DNA from: Alitta virens
Taxonomy: Eukaryota; Annelida; Polychaeta; Phyllodocida; Nereididae
Reading direction: 5' to 3'
NCBI GenBank assembly: GCA_932294295.1
Contig: OW028576.1
Location: forward strand, 28,093,227 to 28,157,226
Length of the DNA: 64,000 nucleotides
Positions 1 to 13,339 of this stretch are shown piece after piece (positions within the stretch are counted from its first letter, which is position 1; every line of letters starts with the position of its first letter). The notes under the pieces were generated by a model. The model was given only the letters and a program-made list of their open reading frames with translations, was not told the origin of the DNA and did no database searches. Both the position numbers and the translations under genes were made by a program.

Positions 1-186
1 ATTCCCTACTCTTGCTTTTGTTTCGGTTAGAATTCCTCCTGCTTTGTTTTTGTCTTCTATGCTTGAAGACTATAACAAAATATTTACATATTTTCTTTTT
101 GACTGATTGTGTTCCTCTTATCATAGACCTTAGTTTTACTCATTAAGAAATAAATTAGTTTTCACCTTTTCAAAAGAGATGCCTAC

Positions 187-459
187 CTCGGTCTGCCATG
201 CAATAAAGTGTATAGTTTCCAAACAGAATTTCTTCGTCTCTCTTCGGCTTGAGCTTCAGCTTCATTAAGTGCTTCCTGACTGAGTCCCATATATTCATTC
301 TCAATGCTATTCTTGTCACTTGTGTCTTCTGGTTCTTCATCTTCTTCATTCTGGTTGGTGTTATCAATCTGAAATTCACCTTTATCTTCACTCTGCTGGC
401 CCTCCATGGATCCTCGGCAGGCCTCCCCTTGTTTTTCTGCCATGGTTTCTGGAGTCACA
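187..459 (-). other. R1 tail exon with tandem YxxL motifs
   Basis: This 91-codon exon is acidic and encodes EYMGLS followed by LYTLL. The R3 exon at 20232-19984 has the same order (EYMGLS, then LYTLL) and the same donor position just after a basic G-x-x-R. The two-tyrosine layout resembles immune-receptor ITAMs, but the spacer (23 residues in R1, 19 in R3) is longer than the classical 6-12. Confidence 0.55.
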
Positions 460-2350
460 CTGCCACAAAACAGAGCCTTAGTATAGAGTTATTGGCATGA
501 AAAGTATGTGTGGTCATTTATGGAATATTTTTTGTCATCTTTTGATTCATCATATGTATAAATTGTATGGCTTCGGTTAGTGTCGGTAGGTAGGGCTATT
601 GACACATTGATTTTACATTCAATAATTTGATGTGTCCAATCATAATATCAGTATTTAAATACAATATTAATATGGATAAGATAAATATGTACATACGTTA
701 ATATAAATACAAAATAAATATGGATACTAAATAAAGTATTTTTGCTATGTCTAGTACATTCACTCAGGTGACCGTAGTTGCACAATTAGTTGTGAAAGAC
801 CGAAAATGCATAATTTTGTAAATAATCAAAAAATTTCACACCTGGAAAGCAAATATTCATCATCATTATCTGAATCATCTTGTCTGTGCGCATTAACATC
901 ATTGATGTTGATCTCAGCTGTATGATTTATATGAGGGATCATGGATGCATCTTCCCCATCTTCTGCCGTAAGACTAAAACAAAGTAATATTGTCCATAAA
1001 GGTTATTTTTAAAGACAGTTATAAGGCTCTTTGTTAGCCCAGGCCAGCTATTTGTCAATTAAAAGTGCAACACTGTTTTTCACACATGCACATGCACATG
1101 TGTATGACCTATACCAAAATGTTGATATTAATCAATTGAAGAAATACGTATAGTCTATAGAGGTAGGTAATAAGCTACAAGATAAAGTTACAAGAAACAA
1201 CTGTAAATTTACAAGGACTTTGTATATCAGCAGCAATTGCAATAGCAGCTAACATATACTTCAAACGTTATTTGTATACCTTATTGGGAATGGAAGTGAC
1301 CGATCTTGAATGCGTTGCACTTGATTTATTGACAATATATCCCCAGCACTTCGCCAACACTTCATACTATGTCGATCACTGGAACTATAGACAGAATAAG
1401 AGCACTCAAAAATGTCAGTGTAATCAATCTGCCAGGTTCACTTCAGTAAAAGTATAAATCTGTAAAATCTTACATAGGAATTAACGGCAAGGCTCTTTGC
1501 TGAATGCTTGATCCCGCATCTTGCTTTGATCCTCGGCTAATTGGAAATATTTCCCATGTGGATTGAGAGTTTACAATTTGGTTCATTTGGTCAGGCCTAA
1601 AACAATACATATTATTGGTTGGTTATTTCTATTGCTGGGTTTTTCATGTTTTTCATGTTAGAATTGTTTTTATTGTATAGCCGTTTTCTCGTTAGTTAGA
1701 GAAAGCTAATAAAATTGAAAAATAATGCAGTAGTTTTATAATTACCTTGGTGGTAATGGTAATGCTCGATTTTGAAGACTTAATCCAGCAAATAATTCTG
1801 CTCTAGTGGCAGTATTTGGCAACCTTTGCTCATTACTGGAAATAATAAAGTGTTGCAATCACAGCAAATTTGCACTAAAATGTACTGACAAAGCTTTTCT
1901 TTGCACACAACATAGAAACATTTTACCATTTTGGTACTCTCTGCATGGTGACTGGTGAGTTATGTTTCATTCACACGAACATATTTCAGGGATAGAACAA
2001 TCTGACGATCAACTATTCTACCAATTTCTATGGCACAAACTTCAACTCACATCAGTACTTGCACCCCATGGCGTATGTCATCAAGTTCTATATAGGTGTA
2101 ATCATGATCTTCTGCCAAACTGGAATCATGGCTAGTTCCATGTGAAGTTTTCCATGGGCAGTTGACATTGCTGGGACTGGAAATTGGTAAACATATTTCT
2201 CAATATAAGCAAATTTAATGTTAACATGTATTTAGTGAGATGAGATAGCCAAATGGTTTACATACCTGCACAAAACATCTGCCTTTAGAATAATTACCAG
2301 CAATGCAAGGAGCAAAAGCGTCCCAAGTACTACTGATATTGAGATCATTA
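187..2350 (-). CDS. R1: transmembrane and cytoplasmic part of a receptor-like gene (partial)
   Basis: Six exons on the minus strand join in frame: 2350-2266 (transmembrane), 2176-2051, 1835-1746, 1596-1474, 973-842 and 459-187. All have AG/GT borders. The first codes for a hydrophobic helix (SVVLGTLLLLALLVII). The following ones are all phase 2-2 and a multiple of three long. Exon 2 carries DYTYIEL. Exon 3 ends in RALPLPP and exon 4 in RALPLIP, SH3-ligand-like proline motifs. Exon 6 carries EYMGLS and, 23 residues after YMGL, LYTLL, an ITAM-like pair of YxxL motifs with a long spacer. The last donor (GTAGGC) shows the gene continues beyond the left edge. The tail is clearly homologous to R3. 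No ectodomain exons were found between 2.35 and 6.35 kb. The R2 ectodomain lies upstream and ends in a compatible phase (phase 1), so R1 and R2 may be one locus. Function is inferred as a signalling receptor tail. Confidence 0.6.
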
Positions 2351-2404
2351 CTGAAAGAAGAATGAGTTAGTTACCCATTAGGCTGCATAATGTTAAATAT
2401 AGAA

Positions 2405-2710
2405 GCAAGATAGATGGATAGATAGATGTGGAAAGTGCAGCCCTCTTAGGCAAGTTCTTCCTACAAGCAAGAGTTGATTAATAAGGTGAGATAGAGGAGG
2501 AAACCACCAATGTTTCACATTTACCCGATGAGTGGGGTCTTTTACTTGCCTCAACACAGACAACGAGTACAAGGGACCGCCAGTTTAATGTTTGAGCCAA
2601 ATGACATCCAGCTGGAATCTGCTCATGAAGGTTCCCCGTGCCTGGGATTGAACCCAGGGACTTTAGTGGAGCAGGCGAGTGTTGTACCACTACACAATCC
2701 AACTCTATAA
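2405..2710 (-). repeat. tRNA-derived SINE
   Basis: Read on the minus strand, the element opens with a tRNA-like head. A box A-like stretch (TAGTGGTACAACACTCG, plus-strand 2676-2692) is followed about 20 bp later by box B (GGGTTCAATCCC, plus-strand 2644-2655). It ends in a tail with ATAG repeats at about 2405-2425. Related tails with GATA repeats next to a 'gtacagccct' or 'gggctgcac' core occur at about 12.07-12.17 kb and 25.34-25.37 kb, so this is a dispersed family. It lies where an R1 ectodomain would be expected. Confidence 0.6.
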
Positions 2711-4052
2711 CCTGATCTATAGATGGCACTATCAACAATTGCAATGAATAAGATGACCAAAATCATCATTGTCAATTGGTAAAATACCATCATGGCCAAT
2801 GGCAAGTTGTGACATTGAATCAAATTGCTGCTGATCAAGCTGTGTGTGAACAAGAATTACTAGTTAGCATCTGGCGGCACCAGCCAAATATGTCCCAGTT
2901 GGAATACATGGGGCAGCAATGGCCAAACGTGTCAACTTTCATTCTGGAATTTTGAACCCTGCAGTTAGACTCAGACAGCGTGGAGAGTTTCTAAAGCATT
3001 CTGATGCTGATTTGGAAGTATTTCTTTATCTGTTGAATGTAATGGCATTGTGCTGCTCAGTACAGATTACTCAAAGAAATGTAATATTTATGGGACAGTT
3101 AACTGTGCATATTTTGTATAAAATAAAACTTGTCAACATTATATTAAATGCAATTCCTTAACAATTTCCAGAGTTGGTTTCCAAAGATCAATGTGTTTTA
3201 AAAGTGTCAAATATCCTATTGATTACACATTAATGAATGAACAGTTAATTGCTCAACTCCCAATCCCAAGGACTGGGTTCGAGCCTCACCCACTGACTGC
3301 TTCACCTATGCAACCAGATAGTAAAACAGGGAAATATCCAGATGCCCATAAAACAGGCAAGGGTATTCCAATTCACAAGGAAAAAAAACACTGATGATCC
3401 AAATATCATCGACCTATTACTTTATTAAATAGCATAAACAAAGTAATATAAAAAGTTATTTACAGAGTGTAAAATAACAGTGAGAATAAATTCTTTAGAT
3501 ACTTCTTGACAACTAAAAGTCTTTGTTGTATTGCATTTGCTAGATAATTTCGGAAATCATTGGTTTGAGATTGAATATCTCTTGCTCAGGTCGAGCCAAT
3601 ATCACTAAAGTATTTAAAGTATTAAAAGAATTAAGAAGCTTTTTTTTATAATTTGTCCGAATTATTAATTATTTGATTGTGATTCAATTGTTTTTTTATA
3701 TATTTTTTGCTTTTTTTAGAAGTCGATTGTATGTTTGTCTTTAGAACTTTATTATAGGTCAAAAAGCTAAATCTCAAGGTTTCCCTAATGTATGTATCAC
3801 TGCATCAATATCCATATAGGTTTAGTGTTAAAAAAAATATTAGATTTTTCCTCATCAACTTTTGCAGCATCAATGGATATTTAGCAACGAGTTATAATTG
3901 AACCAGCCATAATCATTTATGATAATCGGATTGATAGGTATCTGTCATTATGACACTAAGTAAGTTGCTAATTTATATGAGATGTGGAAACAATTGCTGA
4001 AGTATATACAGCCATCGTTATTAGTGACTTAATATGCAAGTATTAAGATAGG
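2711..4052. other. Non-coding stretch with a possible second SINE remnant
   Basis: No exon-like coding was recognised. A box B-like string (GGGTTCGAGCC at about 3277-3287) in otherwise nondescript sequence may mark another tRNA-derived SINE fragment, but a convincing box A was not found. The rest is AT-rich with poly-T and poly-A runs. Confidence 0.3.
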
Positions 4053-4463
4053 TTGGCAATAACTGCCTCGAAGGTCGAGCAGTGCATACCACATGGGTGC
4101 AGGAGTCTTCCCCCCCCCCCCCCCCCCCAGAATCTAGAAGTGCGACAATCTGTGAGAGCTCGTCAACATGCTACCTATAATGAAGACGTCGGGACCGACG
4201 TATTTACAGACGGCCAATTCTCCTCCATTTTGCGCAATATGAGTCCTGGAGAAGCTGCGCTGGATCTCCTGCTACAGAGGCCAGCCAGCCGCCTCGCCAA
4301 TGTCGATTATTTCCTCATGATAGCTGCCTCGGCTGAGGCATGTGCTGACAACCTATGGTGTATGCTTGACACATGTCAATTGGCAGGCTTTGCTGTGTTC
4401 ATCATACCGTTAGACTTAATTATGAAGCAGAAGCTGATCTCAAATGGTGGATCAGATCCATAG
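4053..4463 (+). other. GC-richer open frame of unknown origin
   Basis: A 136-codon open frame contains a poly-C run (about 4110-4129) and a stretch distinctly richer in GC than its surroundings, with segments such as MSPGEAALDLLLQRP and ADNLWCMLDT. I do not recognise a family. It ends about 80 bp left of the point where the 7-kb duplication starts, so it could be a fragment of another mobile element left at a junction. The poly-C tract makes the first 20 residues unreliable. Confidence 0.25.
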
Positions 4464-6352
4464 AGTTACATAACAGTGTGAGTTTGTACATTCCTGACTG
4501 GCATAATGCCATACACATATATACCAATGCTAGTGGTTTTGAGGAATGACGACATAAATGTTTTAAATACATAGCTATCATGATAGATTAGTGACATTTG
4601 GCAAGGTATTTTCTGTGGTGCAATTTTGATCACAGATGTAGCAATTTTTGATCAGGCAAACTTCATTGTAAGAATCGATAAAATGTCTTCTAATGTAATA
4701 TCAACCGTTTTCTAGGAACTGTAAACAGGTAAATACTAATTTATTTAGCATTTAAATTCAAATCTTACCCTATACATTTTTATTGCATCACCCCGCATCA
4801 GAACCTCAGGAGATCCCATAATTTAAATGGGTTAATTTGCTCATCTCTCGAACTAAAGCTGAGAAACAAAAACATGGTTGATTTATGTCAACGGAATATG
4901 GGTCTACTTGCACATAGTTTTATTAACAAACGAAGAGGGCCTATAAATGCAAGCCTGGGATTTACTGGCTTAAACTCTATAGTTCCAATATGAATATTAT
5001 AATTATCTAAACCTTGATTTCCATGTTTAACTTTTAATAACTGATTAGATTATTTCCTTTTAATTATGCAAATCTTGACATGTCACTAGAATAAGGGCGA
5101 TAAGAAACAAAACATATGAAAGAAATTATAATTATTTCCCTATCTTTCTTGCTGTGTTTGAAAGAGATCCTAGTTCAAATGATATGTTCCTGCAATTACT
5201 TTCATCATCTCAATTATTTGATATATTTAAAAAGTAACCTAAATTAAAGATAATACTATACTAGTATTTTCTGTTTGAATACTGGTAATTTGAAAGTGAG
5301 CATTGATGAGGTATCATAGAAGTAATAATACAACATCATCTGTTGCAGTATTTCCCTGCATACACTTGTTTGTTAATTGTTTGCTACGTTCTGTTGTACT
5401 GCTCAATATGAAATAAAAGTAAAAAAATATGACAGAAGGAAAAGTCATTATCATCATCAATCCTTTATATTGATATCTTTTGGAATTCTCTTTGATATAA
5501 AACCCAATTATTTATCTGGTATAAAAGGGGTTGCTTTATTCAGTGATCATTAATTGCATACATCAACGAAGAAAAAAATATATATAATTATGTAGAAATC
5601 CAGCAGAAATGCTTAGCACGTTTCAGGCCATATCATTTAAAGAGTTCAAAACTGTGCAAGAAATATAAATAATATGCACATTAGCATAATTATGCAACAA
5701 GGCAAATGTAATCATTTATTATATAAATTACATTTTGTCCAAATGCACCTACATGTGTTCAACTGAGTATCAGAAAAGTCTTATCTTTTACACAGCAATT
5801 TCTAGATTTTCAGTTGATTGAGGCTGATTTCAAATAACATATTCACATGTAATAATAGAGGAATTTGTGAACTGTTAAATAGCTAGCTTTGTGTACATCA
5901 CACTTCCTAAAAACCAACTTCCTTGTGTGCAATGTAGTAATAATAAATATATATGTGTTACTTTGATTATTATTCGTTTGACTGTTAATTAATGATATCC
6001 TTGATATGTACCAAACCATTTATCATATGAAGGCCTTCTTGCAGACAGTATATATTGTTATTTGTCAATCAGTGACTTAGAAGGAAATGTCTCATATTAT
6101 GATGATAACCTCAAAATGTACTAATCTATGATTTTATCCATCATGGTTTCAGAAATGTGGTTTATCTCTATAGTGTAATTCCAAAAATGTAGTTGTTACC
6201 AGAGTACATGTTCAAAATAACAATAGATTCCTCATGATATGCCTTGTATACATGTTTGATAATTCTAAGTGCATGATTTTCATCAAATCGATGTCCCCTA
6301 TCAGCGTAGGGAAACTAGTATATTATTCGATAATAAACTGAGGCAGTGAGAG

Positions 6353-9300
6353 TTATTTTTGTAATCCTTCACTTCCTGGTGTTGTCATTACTGACCTATA
6401 TATGGGATTTACTACAAAATCTGTGTCATGAGGAAAGTCAGCTTCGGTATCTTTCTCTACATTCCTTGTTTCATCTTCTACATTTTGGTCATTTGCAACA
6501 TTGGTTGCCTGGTCCTTTTCCCCTTCTATGCCCTTTTCAATAATTTGTTGGACACAGACAACTTCTGTCTTAACCATGGCATCTTCCGTGGCATCATCAT
6601 ATTCCTTGGCATCATTTACTTCCATTCCCTTCATTGTATTGTCCATGAGTTTCAAACCACCATTAGCTGTGGAAACAATTATCTCAGGAACTGGAATATG
6701 ACCATTTTGCCAGTGCAATTGATAGCGTAGATTAACATCACGAAGAATGGCCTTGATTTTCTCATTATAGTTATTATATTTTTCATTACAAGCTCACTTA
6801 GCAATCATATCTTGTTGAGGTTCATAAATGTGTAGAAATTGCCGTCAAATGTGTGAAAGATGCAAATAAAGTAATAATAAAATAAAAAAATACTTACATC
6901 TAGAGCCTCCAGGTGGCTGTGAAGTCGGGCTGCTTACAGTCGTCTCTGTACATAAAAGACATATAACTGATATCGGCTGCTACATGTTGTAATTATTTTC
7001 TCATCTTCACCATTTGTTTGAGGGTCGAAACGACTATTGCATTTTTGTGCCCTGCGCAGTTTATTTTGATACTCAGAACTATTGAGATGTCAGTTCTAAT
7101 GGTCGCGTCGCAAATATTTTATTTTGGCTGTACTCGGTGGCATATAGTTCTTTGTATGAAGCTGAATAAGACTAGCGTCACTATTCCAATATTGTAAATT
7201 GTTTCAGTGAATTATAACCTAATGAAAGACGTAAATAAAGTATGTGCAGAGCACAATCCACTGGCTTCGGATTTGGAGGCGCTTAAAATGGAGCAATAAT
7301 ATATTATTTTTTATTTTACAGTTTATAAGCTTTTGGAAGTAAATACCGTCAGAGGAATCTAGGATAAAATTAAAAAGGAATATTTCTCCGCAACAGTTAC
7401 TTTATATTGAGAAATTTAGTATCTTGCCTTACTTTTTTTAAGATAAAGCTCTTTGAAGATGGCTTATAGGGCATATAAGATGTATGCATGACCAAGGAAG
7501 TGAAAATCTGCTGTACGTGCTCACTCGTAGCTCTTTTAATAACCTATCAATTTTTTCCATGTGCATACGTGAGGCAGTCATAGTTCACTTGGTGGATGTC
7601 CCTCAACCGCTTGCCAAACGTCCGTCAATCATTTGCCAAATGTCCAACAATCGCTCGCCGGATATCTGTTGCCAAGCATTTGTGAGGCACTCGTTGGTAC
7701 TCTTACAGCCACATAGATCGCTCGTGCGAGTGGTTCAAGAGTAAATGAGGTAAGGGCTATGGATGGGCTACAAATGGGATACGAATGGCTACGGATGAGC
7801 AAGGATGAGCAAGGGTGGTCCCGGATGGTCAAGGATGGACAAAAATGACTAAGGATGGCCTCGGATGGCCACGGTTATCATGGAATATACGTAGAATGTA
7901 GGTAGAACGCTCGCTGACTGACCCCCGAGTGAGTTACATAACTAATATAAACAATTTACTTGGAGAATGTCCGCCAAGGTTTTAAACAGGTTTCATCCAA
8001 GACAGCGTGAATGCCCCTTTAGAGGAAGAATGTCTAAAATTCACTTTTCTGGTGTGACTATCTGACATAAACTGTCATTTTGAAATTTGGTAAAATAAGC
8101 TGCGCATAATAAATTTCAGGTTATAACAGTGCATACAATTTTATTTCCAAATTAATTGCATATCTAATATTTCAGGCGAGCTCTGGACACAGCCCAATTT
8201 GCAACAAGCCAAACAAAATATTTTATGAAGATTTTAAACATTTATGTATCTATCAATGATCAGTAATTTTTGTCTAAAAATGTTAATCCTAATGCAGGAA
8301 ATGGCTTACAAATCGTCAGCTCTTGCTATGGCAAATAATTTATAATATATATTATCTGGACTTAGAACCTGACTTGTCAATGTTTTCATTATGAAAATAG
8401 TTCCCAGGTGGTGCTAGTAGTAAATGGTTAGTTCAGCTCTTTAAGATATGTTATTTTCATTGAGTTACCAAATATATTGCATATATCTTCCCCACTATAC
8501 AGATATATAATAAGCAATACCCAAGAACTGTTTGTCAATCATGTGCATTTTTAAGTCAAAATACATTGTATTTAAAGTTGCAGCAAAAATTTGCATACAC
8601 TTGAACAATTGACGCTATTGACGCTGCATTCAGTCTTGTTTCCATTCGAAATACAAAGGTGTGTATACATTCCAGTAATGCAATGAAATAATTAGATATT
8701 TTTCCCAGTTATAAATGCTATAATCCTAGTACTATAATATTTCCCAATTCGGGTATAGATTCTTTTTTGTTCATGCCTATCAGTGGAAGATTAAATAGTC
8801 GCTGCTCAGAGGCTTCACATAAACCCTTATCCAAACTGCTTATTTACTCTGAATAAAGTTGCATTCGGCAAGAATTGCTGATAAGTGTATTTGTGTGCTT
8901 CATAGAGACAAATAACTTTTTGTTACATACCTGTTGTTATAATAACACTTTTATTTGCTGAAAACAAAAAAAACAAAAAAAACCTACCTGGTTGTGAAGT
9001 GCTGGCAATTTTGGTTGGCACTGTAAAAAGGGAGAAAAAAATAAGTTCAAATTAAATTGCAACAAGCAACTGATATTTCAGTAGACCCGACAACTGACAT
9101 GAAGTAGCAAAGGCAAACAATCAAGAAAGTTAGTTTGTACCTGGTTTGGATGTGCAACAAAGCTTTTTATTCTCATCAAGAAATGTGTTTTCATCGAATG
9201 CAGGAACAGCATGAGGCTGATAAATGTTGGTTGTGTGTTGATATCCTGCATACCAGTTATTAACAATTATTTGTTTAAAAAATGTATAACCTACCTGGTT

Positions 9301-10751
9301 GTGATGTTCTGGCAATTATGGAGGGCACTGTTAAAAGGGAGAAAATGCTAACTTGAAATTAAATGGCAACAAGCAAATGACATACAGTAGCAAAGGCAAA
9401 CAAATAAGAAAATCAAATAAACAGGAAACTTAGTTTGTACCTGGTTTGGATGTGCAACGGAGCTTCTTATTCTCATCTTCTTGACTGTCAACTATGTGAT
9501 TAATGAATACAGTAAAATTATTTACAAACATGCTGAGAAAAGAAAGTAATATTAAAGAAAATATATCTATTTCTTAAAAGTTTTCTGACGACTAATGCAT
9601 ATGTTGCCAACCACCAAGACATGCTTAAGAACTGCTCCATGAAAAGATCATCATTTCCTAAAAATAAAAAATAATATTTACCTATTACTTCAATCCAGTA
9701 CCTCACTTTTGAGATACAGCTTGCTGGACTTGTAAATGTAAGGTTAAATATCCAAAAACCGTCTCCATGGAAGGACATGTCTGGGGTGTAAATTTGTCTT
9801 GAGTTATAGCACAATGGTGGCCTGGGAGACATTTCCACGCTGAGACAAAATTGTGTACAGTTCCAATAAGGTGTAAATTCATAAATCCTGATCTTCATTG
9901 CAATATTTGTACCAGCTCCTTGTCCATCTGCTTGAAGTGAACAGTCGACATTCTGAGTCTCTGAATATTCTCCTAACTTAAATTGCTCATTCATCAGAGT
10001 TATTGTTGATGATTTGAAGGTAAGAGGGAGAGTGGATGTTTTTGCTATCTCCAACATTTGTGTGTCTGAAACATTGTACAAACTTCTGTCAAGTCTAGAA
10101 AATGTGAGATGCGCAACATAAGGTAATCTAAATCTATACAAAAATCATTTAGATTGAAAGTTCTATTGTTACCAAGTCAACACAATGAAACCTTTAGGGT
10201 ATCTAAAGTGCATAGTATACTATACAACCTATCAAGCTTATCATACTCACCCATCCTACACCAGTATTCCACATGCACACATTCTTTGTGTATGTTGGTG
10301 ACCTCACATTGTCGATGAGCATTGCACCTCTGCAATATGTCAGAGGAGAAATCTGATGTAATGTTGACATCAACAATTACTATTTGATATGCAGAGCACT
10401 GAATGTTGAATTTTTCTCCACATGTTGATATACTGCTGTTCACCACATCGCCTGAAATTTCAAAAAAGACATAAATGTGTATTATTTAAAGAAAATGACA
10501 CCAAGCTTTAATTATGAAAAATGTCAGTACATATATATGTATCTAATAGTAAGCTATGACATTAAAATGGCAAAATAAAGGAAGGCAAGCTATTCAATCA
10601 GAACCATTGACAAGGAAATCATTTATTAAAATAAAAGGGAACACCACACCCCCTCAAAATATTTCTGTTAAAAAAAACATGATATAATATATTATAATCA
10701 CTTACAAATAAGTAAGAGCAAAAACCAAATGTCCCAAGATAAAACCCTCAT
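6353..10751 (-). pseudogene. R2: lectin-stalk receptor copy lacking its transmembrane exon
   Basis: Exons by homology with R4: signal peptide 10751-10706 (MRVLSWDIWFLLLLI), a shortened SUEL/galactose-lectin-like Cys domain 10451-10251, a second Cys domain about 10094-9682, stalk micro-exons 9491-9441, 9327-9295, 9020-8988, 8957-8931 and 6945-6898, then the remainder of the tail exon 6718-6353. About 2.04 kb present in R4, including the transmembrane exon and the NxxYG repeats, is deleted at 6.70 kb. The only good acceptor for the second Cys domain (9-nt ACTTGACAG against 13 nt in R4) would shift the frame. The remaining tail keeps a C-terminal NPIY motif that R4 has lost. It is either a pseudogene, or an ectodomain that splices on to the R1 transmembrane exon, whose phase fits. 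Confidence 0.6.
7744..7880. repeat. Degenerate AAGGATGG-type tandem repeat
   Basis: Short units of the type 'ggatggncaagg' recur between about 7744 and 7880 and again in the duplicated copy at about 43,180-43,310. They lie in what would be an R2/R4 intron. Confidence 0.4.
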
Positions 10752-12060
10752 CCTGGGTCCTTGGTTCACATTCAAATGGACAGCATGGCATCATAGTCCC
10801 AAATGTTTGGTCAAAGTTGTAATATGATTCTAGCTTGATGGAGGAAGTTATCATTAGTGTTGCATGTAAAAACAAGGCCCATGATCAGAACCATTTAATT
10901 TCCATTTTTTTCGGGATGAGATTATGGTATATTTTAGTTGTATATTTATCTAGTTTCCTAGTTAGATGTTTGGAAGGGATTTGTTTGCCATTCAGGCAGA
11001 AAGCTGTCAATGCCTACTTAATAGAGAATCTCATTATTTGTTCAGCAAGTGTGAGACCCATGAAAAATAGGGTCAATACAAAGATCAAATACTTTTGATG
11101 CTGCAGTTCATTGGTTCCTTTTTTAATTTATTTTTCAATATCCCAATATTTATAGTATTGTTTCGCCTCTCCATCCAAGCATTGTATAGTGCAAATAAAT
11201 GAATACAAAATTGTACAAAAAGAATGGTGCACAAGAGAACAGATGTCTGAGTCTGAAAGATCTCAAATTTAATCAATATTGTCTGATATTGATAAATTTA
11301 GTTCATGAGAACATCATTTTAAATGTATTGTTGATAATGATAACCAAACCATCTACTAGATCAGATAATATGAATGTTTCTTATATAAATCTAGATGATG
11401 AATAAGGAAATTTACACTAACTGAAAAGAGGAAATAAAAGGAAGTGCTTTACTTGATATCTAAAATGTCAGTTGATTCAGCAAAACTATCTTCATATGGT
11501 CCCTACATTATAATTATGTCCTGTTATAAAACTTTATATTCTACACCTAAATTGTAATAGCCAATCAGCATGCACAGAGGGCATCACATGACAGGACCAA
11601 TAAATCCTGATATTGGTTGGAAATATTCATCATGTAAAAGTGAAAGTGAAGGATGTGTTTTTAATATTTCAAGTTGTACCATTTAATAAACCACCAGTTT
11701 GATATTATTCATACCATTATTTTAAGGAAAAATCGTGCACATGATTATCATTTGGTGTCAAAGGGCATAAAATCAAATGTAGTTTTGTAACTCATTGATG
11801 TGAATGAACTGAAGTATTTTGGGCACATTTTCAAAAGAGATCTTTCATTTACTTACTGACAAAACCATTAATTCTTGAACTTTCCTGCCTTAATGCATTT
11901 TCACCTCTGTGTCATATTGTTACACAGGCTGCCTTCTTTCGTACAGGTTTAAATAGCCATTCTTGTTATCTAGAATGGGAATTTCCTATGTTCATGGTAT
12001 CATAAACGATGCCTTGCTAAGAGATATAGTGCCAAGTTATACTGTACAATTTCTACAATT
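10752..12060. other. Upstream region of R2, no gene seen
   Basis: The sequence to about 11.7 kb is shared with the upstream region of R4 (46.2-47.1 kb), so it may hold the promoter of both copies. No clear TATA box could be placed relative to a start, and short open frames here are not conserved between the two copies. Confidence 0.3.
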
Positions 12061-12072
12061 ATGCGCGTTTGT

Positions 12073-12290
12073 TCAGATAGATAGAAATAGATAGATAGAT
12101 AGATATGGATAGTACAGCCCTGTTATACAGTTCTTGTCACTCACAAGGTTTGATTGATGGGGTGTGACAGAAAGGTGTGCTGAGAGACAGACAGAAAGAC
12201 AGACAGCTAGACAGACAGACAGACTGACAGACAGACTGAAAGACAAACAGACGGACAGCTCAGACAGCTAGACAGACAGACAGACAGATA
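12073..12290. repeat. GATA and GACA microsatellites with SINE tail
   Basis: A GATA run (about 12,078-12,108) is followed by a SINE-tail-like core and then by an imperfect GACA array (about 12,183-12,290). Confidence 0.7.
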
Positions 12291-13339
12291 TGTAATCATA
12301 GACCAGATATTTCATTTCCTTACTGAGGAACAGGCCAATGACTTCTCCATACGGTTGCTGATCAATCCTTCTGTAAATGATCAATACACGCACCAACTTT
12401 TCAAGAAAGCTAGACAATTTGGGTAATTAACTATGCCTAAATGCTAATTTTTAATTCAATAAAACTAGCTCAATAAGTGAATCAGTCTGACATATCAGTC
12501 TGTTCAAAGTACATGTACCATGTCTAGACAGAGATTAAAAAAATATATATGAGAGATAAGATGTTTTCGAAAATTATTTTGGTCACCAGTTGTACTGCTC
12601 TGCCAATATAGTCCCTACTGATAAGATTTAAGTATCCATTATCAATGGCTTAGTTATCACTGTGTCTAATATACTTCAACTGCTCAGTGTCAGAACATTT
12701 CAGAACGAGAATGTAAGCTTTCACATCATGTCATCAAACAACCCACTTGATGCTTCAGAATCACCCTTGTTTTATTGTTACTTAAATGTGGCAGAATATC
12801 TGCAATATTGTCTAAATTCTCCCATGGAACTTTCCTATTATGTTTTTTCTTGTTTTTTTATAATAGTCACTGGATTCCAATACCAGGACATCACTGTAAT
12901 AAGTTATACTAAGGTATCTGGGTAGACCTGTTCAGAATATGCTTTTCACAAAAATTCATAGCCTGCTGCACTGATTCCCATGCTTTTGGGTCTGAGAAAG
13001 CCAGAAATCAAAACCATTTTGATCTGTGACCATGGGAACCTTTGCCTCAAGAGCCCTGAAGTTATAATGTCGATTTTCGTCAAAAATGCCCAAAATTGTG
13101 GGAGGGGGGTTGCCTTTCTTCTTCTCTAGCTTCTTAGGAAATAAAGATAGAAGAATAAAACTTACACCATGTGAAAGATAATAAAATTGCTTTTCTGGTG
13201 GTATCAAGAACGTACAACTTTATTACAAAACAGGTTTCTTTTTTGTGAAAAAACATGAGAATTTGTGTGTCGGAGGTAAAAAAATCAGCAATATGACTGA
13301 TTTTGAACCCCCTGAGTGCAGTTATCACACTTAAGTTTA

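Larger units (their letters stand above)
4540..11700. repeat. Large segmental duplication, copy 1
   Basis: This block matches 37,566-47,100 in the same orientation at high identity by eye. Correspondence: 4540-6290 with 37566-39287; about 6270-6700 with 39812-40209; 6700-7483 with 42251-43068; about 7650-11700 with 43072-47050. Relative to copy 2, copy 1 lacks about 520 bp near 6.27 kb and about 2.04 kb at 6.70 kb, and carries about 150 bp extra near 7.5 kb. The stretch 4.54-6.35 kb inside the block contains no exon I can support. Confidence 0.85.

Noticed and set aside
2640..2710. Functional tRNA gene
   Set aside because: Box A and box B are present, but the acceptor stem does not pair and the sequence continues into a SINE body.
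3191..3394. 67-residue protein
   Set aside because: It covers a tRNA-like box B and has no domain; more likely a repeat.
6346..6730. Plus-strand hydrophobic open frames at 6.35-6.73 kb (and 39.89-40.26 kb)
   Set aside because: They are antisense shadows of the acidic receptor tail exon, whose homology and splice phase support the minus strand.
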